Source of the DNA: Zoroaster sp. YZ-2022
Taxonomy: Eukaryota > Echinodermata > Asteroidea > Forcipulatida > Zoroasteridae
Direction of reading: 5' to 3'
NCBI GenBank assembly: GCA_029582265.1
Contig: CM055822.1
Location: 37,898,679 to 37,962,678 of the forward strand
DNA: 64,000 bases
Within the stretch, counting starts at the first letter, position 1. Each line of letters starts with the position of its first letter. Under the pieces are notes generated by a model that made no database searches, was not told the DNA's origin, and saw only the letters and a program-made list of their open reading frames with translations. Below are positions 24,711 to 36,921 of the stretch, in pieces. Made by a program: the position numbers and the translations under genes.

Positions 24711-25442
24711 CAGGCCCGTACGCAGGGGGGGGGGGGTGCGACGGGTGCGTACGCACCCCCCCAAATTACCAAAAGGTCCACATTTTCCGGGGTAAATAAT
24801 GGTATTTTGATGTAGAAATAACGGTACTACTGGCACACGAAAATGGACTTGGCTTAGGCGAAATTCGACTCGGACCTTCCTCCTTGCAATAATGTCAACT
24901 AAAAACTTTACGCGGGCGCGTAAAATATGCAAATTATACACATACGCCGCCGCGCCAGGTGGCCGGGCGCGGCCGGATGGAGGTGTTATCTGTACTTGAA
25001 AATTACTTGAAAATGAAAACACCCCGTTGTTTATCTAAATTACATGTCGTATGCGCAATCGCTTTCGTATCTTCCAGATCGAATCATGTACAATTAACGC
25101 TATTTTATTTATTTATTTGAACATACACTTTTAAAACAGTGGCACACGCCTACCCGGCGGTGCGTTCAGAAATACATCAAAAAGAACTACTGAAAACAAT
25201 ATATACCAACAATATTATAATATTAATAGTATTATTATGTGAAAGGGAAAAACATACGGTCCTACATGGTCCACCGACTCCTCCCACTCTGCAAACACGT
25301 TCCAATTCTAAACATATATATAGCCTACCTGTACATGTAGATGAAAGGGCGCGAAACCGACGTTATATAGTTTCCCAAGGCATTTTTGGTCCCATCAGTA
25401 CAAATTCGCACCACCCCATAAAAAATCCTGCGTACGGGCCTG
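24711..25442. mobile_element. Non-autonomous TIR element, 732 bp
   Basis: CAGGCCCGTACGCAGG at 24711-24726 and its exact complement at 25427-25442 are the termini. A candidate 5-bp duplication TATTG lies on both sides (24706-24710, 25443-25447, allowing overlap with the terminal base). The interior encodes nothing recognisable. Confidence 0.75.
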
Positions 25443-25447
25443 TATTG

Positions 25448-25630
25448 GCCTATAAAAATGATTTGATTTGATTTGATATTATTTGATTTGATTTGATTTG
25501 ATATTTATTGGATTTGATTTGATTTGATTTGATTTGATTTGATTTGATATTTATTTTATTTTATTTTATTTTATATTAATTTAATTAAATTTTATATTTA
25601 ATCTAATCTAATCTAATCTAATCTAATCTA
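25448..25630. repeat. Pentanucleotide microsatellites (TTTGA)n, (TTTTA)n, (ATCTA)n
   Basis: Three successive 5-bp repeat tracts, each a small change from the previous one, directly abut the 3' end of the TIR element. Confidence 0.9.
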
Positions 25631-27011
25631 TTTTTGGGGGGTTGTTAATGGGACCAAATGGGTCACACAGATGAAGGGGCATAGCGAAGACATTCTTTTG
25701 GGGGTGTGGAATACAATTTGCCGACTGACAGGATGCAGTTTGCAGTCGAGGATTGTTTAATTTGACTGCATCAATCCGTCGCGAAAAGAGTGCGAGTAGG
25801 CCCACCAACTATAAAGCAGGGATCGGATACAGCCAGTAGGACCATCATTCGTTCATGCGGCTTGTCACTCGGTATACGTACGGACACTGCTACACTGAGA
25901 GATGGACGGCTGGTCAGTGTTGACGACGGGGACCACCAGGGCTTGACTACACGGATAGTCTGGACGGGGCCAGAGTGTGTATCGATCAGACTGCACTAGC
26001 TAGGCGAACCAATGGTCATATCAACGCACTGCACCATTGGGTTGTAGCTCTATGGTTCAACGAACGAGGCACTGGACTGTCATATCTCGGTGGTTGTAGC
26101 TCTATGGTATATCGCACTGTCATGGATCGGATCGAGTCGCACAGATAGGCCTATCATTCGGAACCGCACTTCCCCGAGATCAGGAAATCTGATGGGAGAA
26201 ATCTGGGGCCTAGGAATGAATAAAACATTAACCTAGTTTAGCGTCTTGGCCAATGAGTAGCTTGCCTTCCGCGTAGAAATGTGTGCAAAATCAGATGATA
26301 CAACAGATCCTTGTTCCATACAAGGAAAGGTATTTAAAGTATTTGACGAAAGTAAAGTGAGTGACAACTCAGAAAAGAGGGCGTGTTCAAGGGGACGATG
26401 CTTACTGGGGTGCTAAGCTATTGCATGAGGGGAGCAGCGGTTGCGCATGGGAGCACGGCACATGGACCAAGGCCTATGACGGAGCGGGTCAGTCACAGTG
26501 ACTGTTTGGCCGTGCTACATCCACAAACTGTGTTCGGTGTGTAGGGTGGACTCCGATGAAAGTAGGAGAAAAATAGACTAAGTCCAAAGGACGGCTCCAA
26601 GCCATGTGGCGGGAGGGTGTGGCACGCCACAAGGCTCTCGCTGGTGTGTTGCATTATGCATTGCGTTGGCGCTGGATATGCATATGAGCAAAAGTAGCGG
26701 CCTCGCAAGGATTGCATATATTCATAGTGGACAATCGAGGGTCCGGGGAAACAACCCTGGGACTTAGAGTGCTTAGTTAGAGTGCTAGAAATTGCATCGT
26801 AAGCAAATTATTGGAAGTGGAAGAAGTGGAAGGAAGTGAAATAGAGGGCGCTAATATTTATCAAAATTAAAGGATAAGATTCGTAACAGTATGCACATCC
26901 AATAAGACGTTGGCGCCATTTTGTCGTCTGCTATAACCACATGCTTCTAAAAACATTGTGCACAAGTGGCATTTGTGGTCTACATTCTTTGACATGTTTT
27001 GAGGGTCATAA
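25631..27011. other. Non-coding, with an hAT end fragment
   Basis: 25677-25735 matches the left end of the hAT element at 2449 (GCATAGCGAAGACATTC, then TTTGCCGACTGACA). GTTGTAGCTCTATGG occurs twice near 26041 and 26093. No gene is recognised. Confidence 0.5.
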
Positions 27012-27118
27012 GACAACTCGACCATTGTGACAACTCGACACGGACAACTCGACCCACGAGACAACTCGACCCTTGTGACAACTCGACCCACAAGACAACT
27101 CGACCTTGTGACAACCGG
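27012..27118 (-). repeat. Minisatellite of GACAACTCGACC units
   Basis: About six units of ACAACTCGACC separated by CCTTGTG, CACGG or CACAAG. Its complement, GGTCGAGTTGTCACAAG, is the unit seen at 265-590. Confidence 0.85.
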
Positions 27119-27120
27119 GT

Positions 27121-27569
27121 AGAATGTTGTATCCGACCGCCACTTTTTCTCATTCAATATACATGTAACCAATAATGTAATCTTACCTACCCAGTAAGGT
27201 GGAAAACATATGGATGATGATGGACATATACTTCAAATTATTCCAGGATATTTTCATGAAAAATCAGCCATTTTTGGAATATGATGACTTCCTCAGTCAT
27301 GTCAGTCTGATCTTGTCAACTCACCCATTAGTGACCAACACGGTCATTGTACATATGCGCAGTGGCAACTATAATAGGATCCTTCTATTTTCTGAAGGGG
27401 AGGATTTTTTTAGAAGGGAAATAAAGTCCGAAAACTATCATAAAAGTGGATTTTAAAGACAGTTTTCGCTTTCTGTACCTCCAAAAATCAATAGAATCAT
27501 TATTTAACTGGTTAGTGGTTGCAAAACCCCACAAAACCCTTAAAAAGTGGAGGTCGGATACGACATTCT
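27121..27569 (+). mobile_element. TIR MITE, about 450 bp, copy 3
   Basis: Starts AGAATGTTGTATCCGACC and ends GGTCGGATACGACATTCT, with the same body as 21433-21893. It has TACATGTA at 27160-27167 where copy 2 has TA at 21472-21473. Confidence 0.88.
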
Positions 27570-28259
27570 TTCCACCCGAATACCAAGTTTTTGTGAAGAC
27601 AAAAACGTACATGTATGTCTAGTTATTATTATTATTTTTTTTAATTGAAAAAATGTTTCGAAAATGTCATGAAAGTGAGATATCGAAAAGAAAAAAAAAT
27701 CTATTCCAAAAGTGTCTGCTTGGGCAAAGTGACCTAATTACTAAGTTTTAGGTTGTAATAATTAGTAGATCAAAAGTTGAAAAAAAAGAAAAATCGCTCC
27801 ATTTTTTGTATTGGTTATAGTGCCCTCTAGCAGTAATCTAAGTGGCGTCACTTTGTTACTTGTACTGAAGACACATTTGTGCAACACAATGCAACAACAG
27901 AAAAGTGTGCATCGAGATCCACCAAATTTGTTCTCAGTTGAGGGAATTAGGGCAACAATATGCAATGTCAACTTTTTATTTTGTTGCGTATTGCATCTCT
28001 GTGGAGTGTCAGGGCCAAGCCAAAGAACCCCATAATGACACTAAGAGTAGGGGTTTACACCAGTGTTTTAATAGCAAATTGATGGCCTATAAATTATAAT
28101 CATGTACAGTATGCACATGCACAATTACATGTACATGTACCTTTTCAGTGGAGAAACAACTGTCCTTTTCTGGGATTCCTGATTTTAACCAGTTGCCTTT
28201 TCAAGAAGCAACTCCTTGGTGACTTGACTGGAGTGGTGGTGGTATCCCTTGCTTCTGAT
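27570..28259. other. Non-coding, no gene recognised
   Basis: Unique sequence upstream of the possible leader exon. A TACATG array lies near 28125-28140. Confidence 0.45.
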
Positions 28260-28371
28260 ATGACGATGTTATCATCACAGATGAAGCTACTACATGTACA
28301 CGTATCATCATTACATGCATTCATGCTGATCTTCATCATCACCAACATCATCAGCAGCACAAATGGACAAG
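28260..28371 (+). CDS. Possible signal-peptide exon
   Basis: From ATG 28260 (in-frame ATGs also at 28281 and 28323) the frame runs open to CAA-G and a GTTAGT donor at 28372. The last 16 codons read MLIFIITNIISSTNGQ, a hydrophobic core then polar residues, as in a secretory signal. The donor leaves one base (phase 1), exactly what the SRCR exons starting at 36322 need. Those exons lie 8 kb downstream on the same strand. It could be the leader exon of the SRCR gene, but no transcript evidence exists here and short open frames of this kind arise by chance. A TACATGTA sits inside the frame (28291-28298). Confidence 0.35.
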
Positions 28372-28649
28372 GTTAGTTCATTATTTCACTTTTCTTTCGG
28401 AAGCACGTAAGCATGTTACATGTCACAGGTCAGAGCGGACTTTGGATGGGGCGTGGAATCAGATGAACTGATCAGCGCATGTTGGCAATGTACATGTAGA
28501 TAATAGGGTTTGATAAGATCATAAAACCGTGGCTGTTGCATGATGAGCCAGTAGTTGCATCATAATTATATACAACATACATGTATAGCAGCAGAATAAT
28601 GTAATGATTTGATCATAGTGTTATCTACGTGTACAATGTACATAGGCCA

Positions 28650-28738
28650 GTGCACTCTTGTGTGGTATTATTTTCAGTCAATGAGTTCCATGCCATTTCG
28701 AAAGTCTGCTATGATCACGGTGATTGTCCCTCTAAAAA
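28650..28738. mobile_element. MITE remnant (1071 family)
   Basis: Shares TATTATTTTCAGTCAATGAG, AAAGTCTGCT and GTGATTGTCCCTCT with 1071-1185, diverged and partial. Confidence 0.55.
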
Positions 28739-28777
28739 AAAGTGCTGCAGCTCAGATAAAATTATTATTAGGAAATA

Positions 28778-29118
28778 TTAACCCTCCTACTTCTGGTACC
28801 TTTTTCATACAAGTTGATGCACCATTTGAAACCATTCGCTTTTGTGGTTTTGAATGGTGAAATAACTGTGTACAGTATTGATTACAAAACCTTGTTTGGA
28901 TCTTTCCAAATGGTAGTACAGCTAATACAAAACCTTGTTTGGATACTCCTAAGTGGTGAATCAATGGACCCTCTATGCATTTGAATGGATTTGAATGGTA
29001 GTAAAGCTTGCTGCCAACACTGTTGAAATGGTATCACCATGTGTGTACAAAACCAATGGGCATTTTGGTAAGTGGAAATTTTGAATGGTTTCAAATGGTC
29101 AAACAGTAGGAGGGTTAA
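28778..29118. mobile_element. TTAA-flanked MITE, family A copy 2
   Basis: TTAACCCTCCTACT at left and AGTAGGAGGGTTAA at right. The body is the reverse complement of 12525-12903. Confidence 0.88.
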
Positions 29119-29223
29119 TAACATCATCAGCTTTAAGTAAGGTACAAGTACATTATGCCCTAATGTACATGTATTTATGTATATTGTAGGATTGGATATT
29201 CAAAATACAAGACTTTTTTTATT

Positions 29224-30071
29224 AGGTGTTCGGGCACCACCCGAACACCTCTTTGAAATCGTTCTGTTTTTTCTTTTTCTCTTCGTCGTCTTCTTCTTCT
29301 TACTGAACCTTGTCGGCAGAGAATCCCATACTTGCGAAGCTCACAGAGACCTGAAACTTGACACATACCTAGACCTTAATTAGTATGTACCTAAAAGTTT
29401 AAACGTCACGATTACATCATCGGGTGTCAAATTACACAAAATCAAAGTTTAATATTTAAAAAATTTGTAACTCCTTAACTACACAATGGATTTTTACAAT
29501 CTATATATCATCGGAAAGGTCTGGAAAATCCAAACATAATTTACATTGACATGACCCCATTTGACCTTGTCTTCCGGTACAAACCGGAAGTTAAAGATAC
29601 AGGCTCGTCAAAACATAATAGCCATCGGCTATCTCTCGCAATTAGAAAGGCGACTTGTTTCACGTTGTACGCGTGTACATGAATGTACGTTGTTATGCAT
29701 ACGTAGTATTGGACACACAAGATAATTTATGTGAATGTTTGACCACAAGAGGGTGTTCGACTCGGTTTCATGAATGTAACAATGGAACATTCTACGGCAT
29801 TCTAGTGCGCTGTAAGCTTACTATTTTTGGAAACATGTAATTGTAACAAGTCTCTAGAAACCTATAGTTTATAGTAATTTCTGGGAAATATGAAAAGCTA
29901 TAAATACGGGCAGAAAAAGCATTTTGAGCAGGATTTTGGGGACTATGAGTTTAGTCTCTTTGCATGTTTGAGCAAGATTGATTGCAGGGACAAAAAATCC
30001 TTCCCGAGGACACGTGAAAAACTTACACATCGCCCTCGGGTGGCAGGTCTTAACGTCAAACCCGAACACCT
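29224..30071. mobile_element. Candidate element with AGGTGTTCGGG ends
   Basis: AGGTGTTCGGG at 29224-29234 is followed after 5 bases by its exact complement (to 29250), making an 11-bp terminal hairpin. The same complement CCCGAACACCT recurs at 30061-30071. A TC-rich tract follows the left end. No target-site duplication could be read. Confidence 0.5.
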
Positions 30072-30882
30072 GCGTGTTATCGACAAACACTGCACGTCTA
30101 GTTTTTATTTACTGTCAGTCACCCTAAACAATGCCAATAGCCACTAGAGTGTAAGGGGTCACATACATGTACAAAATGTATGTGGGCAATTCCACGCAAG
30201 TGCGACATGAGGGTCAAAATTTCAAAATGCTTTTTTCTCAAATATCTTTTGCAAAATCAATAGGGTATATTCTGAAGTTTCTAGAAATGAAAAAAAATTG
30301 TTCTAGACCAATTACTTTGTGAGTTACATCACTCTGAAGTTGACACTATGTTTATGCCACTAATCGTAGATAAGAACACAAAACTTATTTCTTTAGATAT
30401 TTTTCATTAATCTAATGATATTTAATTTATTTTTGTGTTAAAATAACAACTCTCAGTGTCTATTTTTAGGAAAATAACTTTTATTTATATGAAATTAATG
30501 TTAGGTACCCAGGATGTGCCGTCAAAATGACGCTTAGGCTTAGTGTAATGTCAGTCACAAAAAACGATGATTTTTCCCATAAAAGCATACAGGATAGTAA
30601 TTAAAATCTGCCCTTTATTATTTTCTTAGTATGGGGTCTGGGTTGGGCAATAATGTTATCAAGTGGGCAAATAATTGTTATTTAAAGATTTGGTCAATTG
30701 AACAAAAGTGTAATGTCAGTCACACGTAATGTCAGTCACGATATAATGTCAGTCACGTTATTACATAAGTCAATGGAAGAAATTTTCAACAGTTGATGGC
30801 CTGATAACTTGTCTATTACCCACAATACAACTTAATGAAGCTCATAATAATCCTGAAACAATGCTCTTGGATCCATCATAAT

Positions 30883-31115
30883 CAGCGGCGGCACCAGACG
30901 TGTTAAACTGGGGGTGGGGGGGGCAAGCTTAAATTTAAGGGGGGCAAACATTAATCTTTAATGTAATTTTGTACTGCTGAAAAAGCAATTGACTTACCAT
31001 CGGGGGAAAAATTGGGGGGCAATTTGTGGGGAAAATTGGGGGAGCAAATTGGGGGACAAATTGGGGGCATTTGCCCTCCCTTGCCGCCCCCCCCTCCCCC
31101 CCAGCGCTGCCGCTG
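30883..31115. mobile_element. hAT MITE, 233 bp, nested, with 8-bp TSD
   Basis: Starts CAGCGGCGGCACC and ends GCGCTGCCGCTG, with G-rich then C-rich flanks that pair. Exact 8-bp duplication ATCATAAT lies at 30875-30882 and 31116-31123. It inserted into the older TGTCAGTCAC element. Confidence 0.92.
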
Positions 31116-31559
31116 ATCATAATTTGTATTTTTAATACACCATCATCCATCTTATACAGGTAAGTTTTTTATTTCACCCTTGCAATGAAACAAAGCAGGT
31201 GGCTGCTTCAGTTTACCTCATCTCTCTGAAGAGCCTTGGGGTATGCCATTAATCTTCAGATAAGAAAGTTGTGTGCCGCAAAATGTAATAGGAGGGTTAT
31301 GAAAGTACATGTACAGATAAGTGTAATGTTGTCAACCGATCACGAATCAACTTAAACACAAACTATAACATCTCTCCCGTGTTTAAAATATCTTCTACGT
31401 ACACTGTAGATCGACTCAATGGATACAGAGTGCTGGTTTGATGAGAAGGACGAGACTGTTTTGTGGAGTATTTTACTTGTACATGTATTATTTAGTGCAG
31501 TAAAAACTTAAAGAAATGTAAACTAATCTGCTACTACACCAAGCTGTAGATTTACAAAG

Positions 31560-31587
31560 TGGTGTGTGTGTGTGTGTGTGGGGGGGT
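31560..31587. repeat. (TG)n microsatellite with poly-G
   Basis: About ten TG units followed by GGGGGGG. Confidence 0.95.
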
Positions 31588-33236
31588 GGTTCAACCCTAA
31601 ATTATGTGTAGATTTAACAATGTGGTAACATAATTTCTTGGAACCTGACCACAATCTGACAACGTTGGTGTTCTGTTTGCTGTACATGTACATCATGTGG
31701 CCTCTACTTAAACCGTCGCTAAGTACATTTTACACATATTATGTAGATTGGTTCCTGCTGAACTACATGTGTAAATTTTTCTCAGCGATAGTAGATACCG
31801 CATGGTGTACTGCAAATTAAAAAAACAAAAAAACAAAACTAGAATCTTATACCTGACCATGTTGAATATTGCTCACCCGCTAGGATGGGAGAGTATGTGT
31901 AAACAAATGTATACTGAACAAAATTATAAATGCCCCATGTGGCACTTTGAAACTTTTATTAGCCTTAGAGGTTGCAAAATCATACAAAATTCATTTTGTT
32001 GTTCAATATGCTACAGATTACTGTCCGTTAGAACACGATAGTGGCGTCTGGCAATCATGGACATGCATGTGGACACGGTGGGGGTCAGGTTGAAACATGG
32101 GGCGTTTATATTTTTGCTCAGTGTACATGTAGGCATATATTTGTAGCACATATCCAAATACAAGTTACAACAATGCTTGAAAATTTTGAAATAGCAGTTT
32201 TACATGTCTTGTCTTCTCTCAATTCTTTCATGCATGTGAAAAGCAACACATCTGTTATTTTACTGACAAAGACTATTTTATTAAAAAGGTGAGCGCCTAT
32301 CTCTTCCTATCCATTTTCTTCAATGAAAACTGCCTCCCGAATTCAGCTTGTATTTTATACATTTCGTGACATTTAATGCATGTTCCAACCTTTAAACATC
32401 TTAAAATTATAATTATTCCTTTAAAAAGAGCATTTAGTTAATTGATACATGTACTTCTCTTGTTGACAGAAAATTTATCGTTTTAGTGTTAAATTGTTGT
32501 TACTGTTAACGGGTGTTATGAATCTAAAGCGTAATGTCAGTCACGGTAATGTCAGTCACGGAGGTGAATTTGCATATTTGTTGAAAAATTCATGAAGAGT
32601 TTTTCCCATCTTACTACATGCGTTACTTACCCTTTTAGCTACATACATGTACATGTATGGTTTTAGATCTGCAGCACTTTTAACTTGAAGAGAAATTTTA
32701 AAAACATGTTTGACATTTTTTGGTTGCGTCGCTTTTTGTAATGTCAGTCACGGCATTAAACAACCCCCCTAGTCGGAAAAGCTGAACATGAAATTTCAAA
32801 GTTTCAATACTGTATTGTGTATTCAGGTCCTAGTATCCCCCATGCCAAACATGGTTCAGCTGGCTGTAATTGTTCAGACATCAGAGCTGATTTTACATTC
32901 AAATTTAGTAAAAACCGTAATGTCAGTCACGGTGGAATTGCCCACGTGATACAAATGTATGTCATCCACCATTTAAGCAAGATTACATTTGTTAAAGAAA
33001 AACTTAAAAATACTGTAGATGGTAAGTTGGTGGAAAGCAATCAGCTGGAAGGGCGTTCCATTGTAATGCTGTTCTAGGGAAGAAGCTATCCAAATGGAAC
33101 TTACTCTTGATTTTGGGGTGTCGAAGATAGTGAGGGTGTTCACCTGCTTGTTTAGCAAAGCGAGTAACACGCTTACATGTACATGAACATGTACATGTAC
33201 AATGTAGGTACTACAGCTCATGTAGCTCAGCATGGG

Positions 33237-33460
33237 GTGCCATGGCCGAGCGGTCTATAGCGCATCGGACTTGTGTTCTGATGGCTGAGTCATCAGAATG
33301 TGGGTTCGAATCCTGGCCGCGACCGTGTGCTTGTGTTCCTGAGCAAGACACATAAAGTTCTATAATTGCTTCTCTCCACCCAGGATTATAAATGGGGACC
33401 TTTGAGGGCAGAGATGGTAATTGTGTTTGATTAAGCTCGTTGCGCTACACATTTGGCAGC
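33237..33460 (+). mobile_element. tRNA-derived SINE, 5' part
   Basis: Plus-strand head GCCATGGCCGAGCGGTC and B box GGTTCGAATCC, then the body as far as the GATTAAGC segment. The matching 3' part (CTCCCCAGGGAG to an (ATT)n tail) lies at about 35085-35241, so the SINE is split by about 1.6 kb. Confidence 0.75.
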
Positions 33461-33519
33461 ATGGGCTGCATACATGTATGTAATGGGGGGTGGGTGGCTA
33501 ATTACCCTTGGATTACCGG

Positions 33520-34896
33520 CTGAAAAGGAGAGAGACAGAGTGGACAGTGGTTAGGATCGATGTTGGTAAAGCACTTTAATTAATAAAACAATTAATCCAA
33601 TAAAACAGATTTTACATAATTTCCTTCGAAATTAACACTAAGAAAACTTTAACTTTTGTGAAATAATTCAGAACTTGGAACTAGTTCATAAGTCAATAGA
33701 ATAAAAAATAAGCAAAAGTTAAGAGAAAAACATAAATTAATTACTACACGGTACAACAGGATTGGCCACTTCATAATCAAATTTATACTCGGATGTGGAG
33801 TATAAAGAAAAAGTTCAACTAGTCTTAGTTCTTACAGGAGAATTAAGAACTCAAATAAAAATAATAAATAAAAAAGTAAGTAATAAAATACACAAAAGGT
33901 GGAAATCCAGAAGGGAAACATAAATTGATTACAGCTGGCCAATTCTCCCTAAAACCATGAATTGCCAGAATGCAAAGTAAAACTTAGGTTGTATAAAGTA
34001 CAATTTGACAGAACTATAAATATAATCATGGGGTATTAATTCCTCATCCCTTCTCTCTACAAACTAAACTTAATAACTGTAAACAAATAAAATCATGAAA
34101 GTTTCCTTTCGACTCAAAGACTGGGCCAGTCTAATATCGAGTCAGTACTAAAATTATCAAAAACAAACTGAACTACTGTGTGCAATTTCGGCCCCCTCTG
34201 TTACCTAATCTAAAGTAAAGGAAAACATAACATCAAAACAAGGCAATTTAAGTCCATTCTAGCTCTACCTAAGAAGACTATTATAAACAAACTCTAGCCA
34301 GTGTGCACTTATAAGCCCCCAGGGCATTGAGTTAACTACTTTACCATATGGCCAAAGGAATGTCCACACAGGGGTTTGTCTCAGTGACCATGAGACAGAG
34401 GTGCCCTATGCCTACAATACATACTGTGAAAATGGCACACTTAAGAAATTAAACCTTCAGTCAACTTTTCCCTTCAAAATACACTAAGTTAAGAAAAGTT
34501 AACAACTGCAAAAGTAAAAGAAAATATGCTCTTTAAAGTCTGAACTCTCATGAACTTTAGTTACCTATTTACAATATCCCTGAATTAAAGGGAAAATTTA
34601 AAGAATAAAACTCTCACTCTGATCCAGAATATAGCCGATTTTGGACCAGTGTGACCATTGTTACACACAGAGAAAAAATAGTAAATATCTCAAACTTTTC
34701 TTAAGTTTAAATGTAATAAATTAAAACATTCCCTCAATCAAAGTAAGTCAAAAATCATATCAAAATAATCTATACCTCCCTACTTCTGTGTGACAATAAA
34801 AACTTCCATTAAAATGTAAAAATAAAAGAACTTTTCCTACCTGAAAAGGAGAGAGACAGAGTGGACAGTGGTTAGGATCGATGTTGGTAAAGCACT
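33520..34896. mobile_element. 1.27-kb insertion between perfect 56-bp direct repeats
   Basis: 33520-33575 and 34841-34896 are identical over 56 bases, beginning CTGAAAAGGAGAGAGACAGA. The enclosed 33576-34840 is AT-rich and non-coding, with no TIR or transposase recognised. It could be a short terminal-repeat retroelement, an insertion with a very long duplication, or a tandem duplication product. Confidence 0.6.
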
Positions 34897-35084
34897 GAGG
34901 AATGCTGACCACATCAACCCAGATCACTGCACCCTCATGGCCCAGGGGTCATTCCACTTTCAAGTAGGGGTTGAAAAGGCTTTAAACAAATGGCATCTTT
35001 GAGAAACAGGGCTGTACTATAAGAAACTTTATAAGGTAAAACAAATCAAATTTGGGGGGGGGGGTGAATCATAAAAGTCTCATC

Positions 35085-35241
35085 AAGGGCCCTATTTACA
35101 TGTACTCCCCAGGGAGTTGAGATGGTTCTAGGAATGAACTGGCCTGATGACAGGGGTAATAATGTTGATGCGCCATGAGCGTCACTGCGTGATGGAATTG
35201 AGCGATACATGTATATATTAGAAGCCATTATTATTATTATT
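35085..35241 (+). mobile_element. tRNA-derived SINE, 3' part
   Basis: ACTCCCCAGGGAGTTGAGAT, then GGGGTAATAATG and an (ATT)n tail ending at 35241. It is more diverged than other copies and carries TACATGTA at about 35098. Confidence 0.65.
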
Positions 35242-36321
35242 GGGATAAGCACACTTCTCAAAACTTACAAGCAGGTTGTACATTACGTACATATGTACAT
35301 TGTAAATGAAAGATAAATATTTGGTGGATATTACATGTAGGTGGGGGGGTCGAAATTGACAAATAAATCATAAAATGGTAGTTATTGACTTTTTTTCAAA
35401 ATGGACGATGTATACAAACATGCACACATGAGAATTTCACATGCTGTCACTGCAAACGGGCTTTTCACCATGTAAAGCTACAAATATTATTACTAAACAT
35501 GAACACATGCACACAAGAGTGAGCAGAAGTTTAAAAAAAGTAAACTACATACATGTACGTACGTCCACGTACATGTACATGTACGAATGCACGCACGCAC
35601 GAGTTAATGGTCTTACGTTTCAAACTCATAGTACGTGTACATGTACGTGTAGGTTCTTTCTCAAAGGCAAAATGGACGATATACAAACATACACAGATCT
35701 ACATGTACATATACTGTACTTTTAAACACAAGACTGGCAGAAGTTAGTCAGATCTGCGAAAGGAACACATCAGAAGAGTATACAAGAAGCAGAGTCATGT
35801 ACATGTACATGTACTGTTCCTGGGACTAGACAGTTGAGGTTTAAACATTCAGTACAATGTACATTGTAGGTACAGGGAGAGCAGGAGTGATACCTGAAAG
35901 AAGAAATTTAGAAGAATAGTGAAAAGGAAAGAGTCAGACAAGGAGATGTAACAAAACAGACGGAACTTTGCAAAGAATCAAAATATGTACATTGTATGGT
36001 TTTACAGTGTAAATGACTGCAGATGTGGTGTACATTGTAAGACATTTTTATGCCTTTTCTGAAGAGAACCGGATATGGTTACTATAGTGCATAGTATCAA
36101 CTTTGAAGTATTGTATGTAATTTGATTTCAATAAAAAGCTATACATGTACAGTGGCTTTTGAATATTGGTCGAAAAGTGTTTACAACATTTGTGTGCATC
36201 AAAAGGGAGGTGCCACACCCACTTTGGACAGACTTACCTTCCAAACCGCTTGGAATTACAATTGTACATGTACACGTATGTAAGATCGTATGTAAGATAT
36301 TTTCTTACTTCAATTCTGCAG
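35242..36321. other. Non-coding, upstream of the SRCR array
   Basis: Contains ACGCACGCACG and many TACATG units. No promoter element or additional exon could be identified. The last bases form the CAATTCTGCAG acceptor of the first SRCR exon. Confidence 0.5.
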
Positions 36322-36728
<407 letters not shown>

Positions 36729-36921
36729 GTTGCTGTGATGTTTTTATATTCTGTGTGTCTATACTGCTGTTCATCGTCAGTTTATATATGTTTGTAGGAA
36801 TTGTTTCCTATTCTTGCAATATGGCATGTTTTCCACACTTCTATGAGAATATAGTGACAATTTACATGTATCACCCCTACATACATTGTATTTTCATTTT
36901 TTCTTACATTCACTTCTGCAG

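Larger units (their letters stand above)
30182..32945. mobile_element. Non-autonomous TIR element with TGTCAGTCAC motifs, 2.76 kb
   Basis: GTGGGCAATTCCAC (30182-30195) and GTGGAATTGCCCAC (32932-32945) are exact 14-bp inverted repeats. Inside, TGTCAGTCAC occurs eight times, all on the + strand, starting at 30549, 30714, 30730, 30747, 32535, 32550, 32742 and 32921. Most are preceded by GTAA or ATAA and several followed by GG. No transposase frame was recognised. The clear TSD is missing, so the superfamily is open. Confidence 0.72.

Noticed and set aside
24624..25022. 132-residue minus-strand frame in the 24711 TIR element
   Set aside because: Extends beyond the element end, has no recognisable domain and high GC bias explains its openness.
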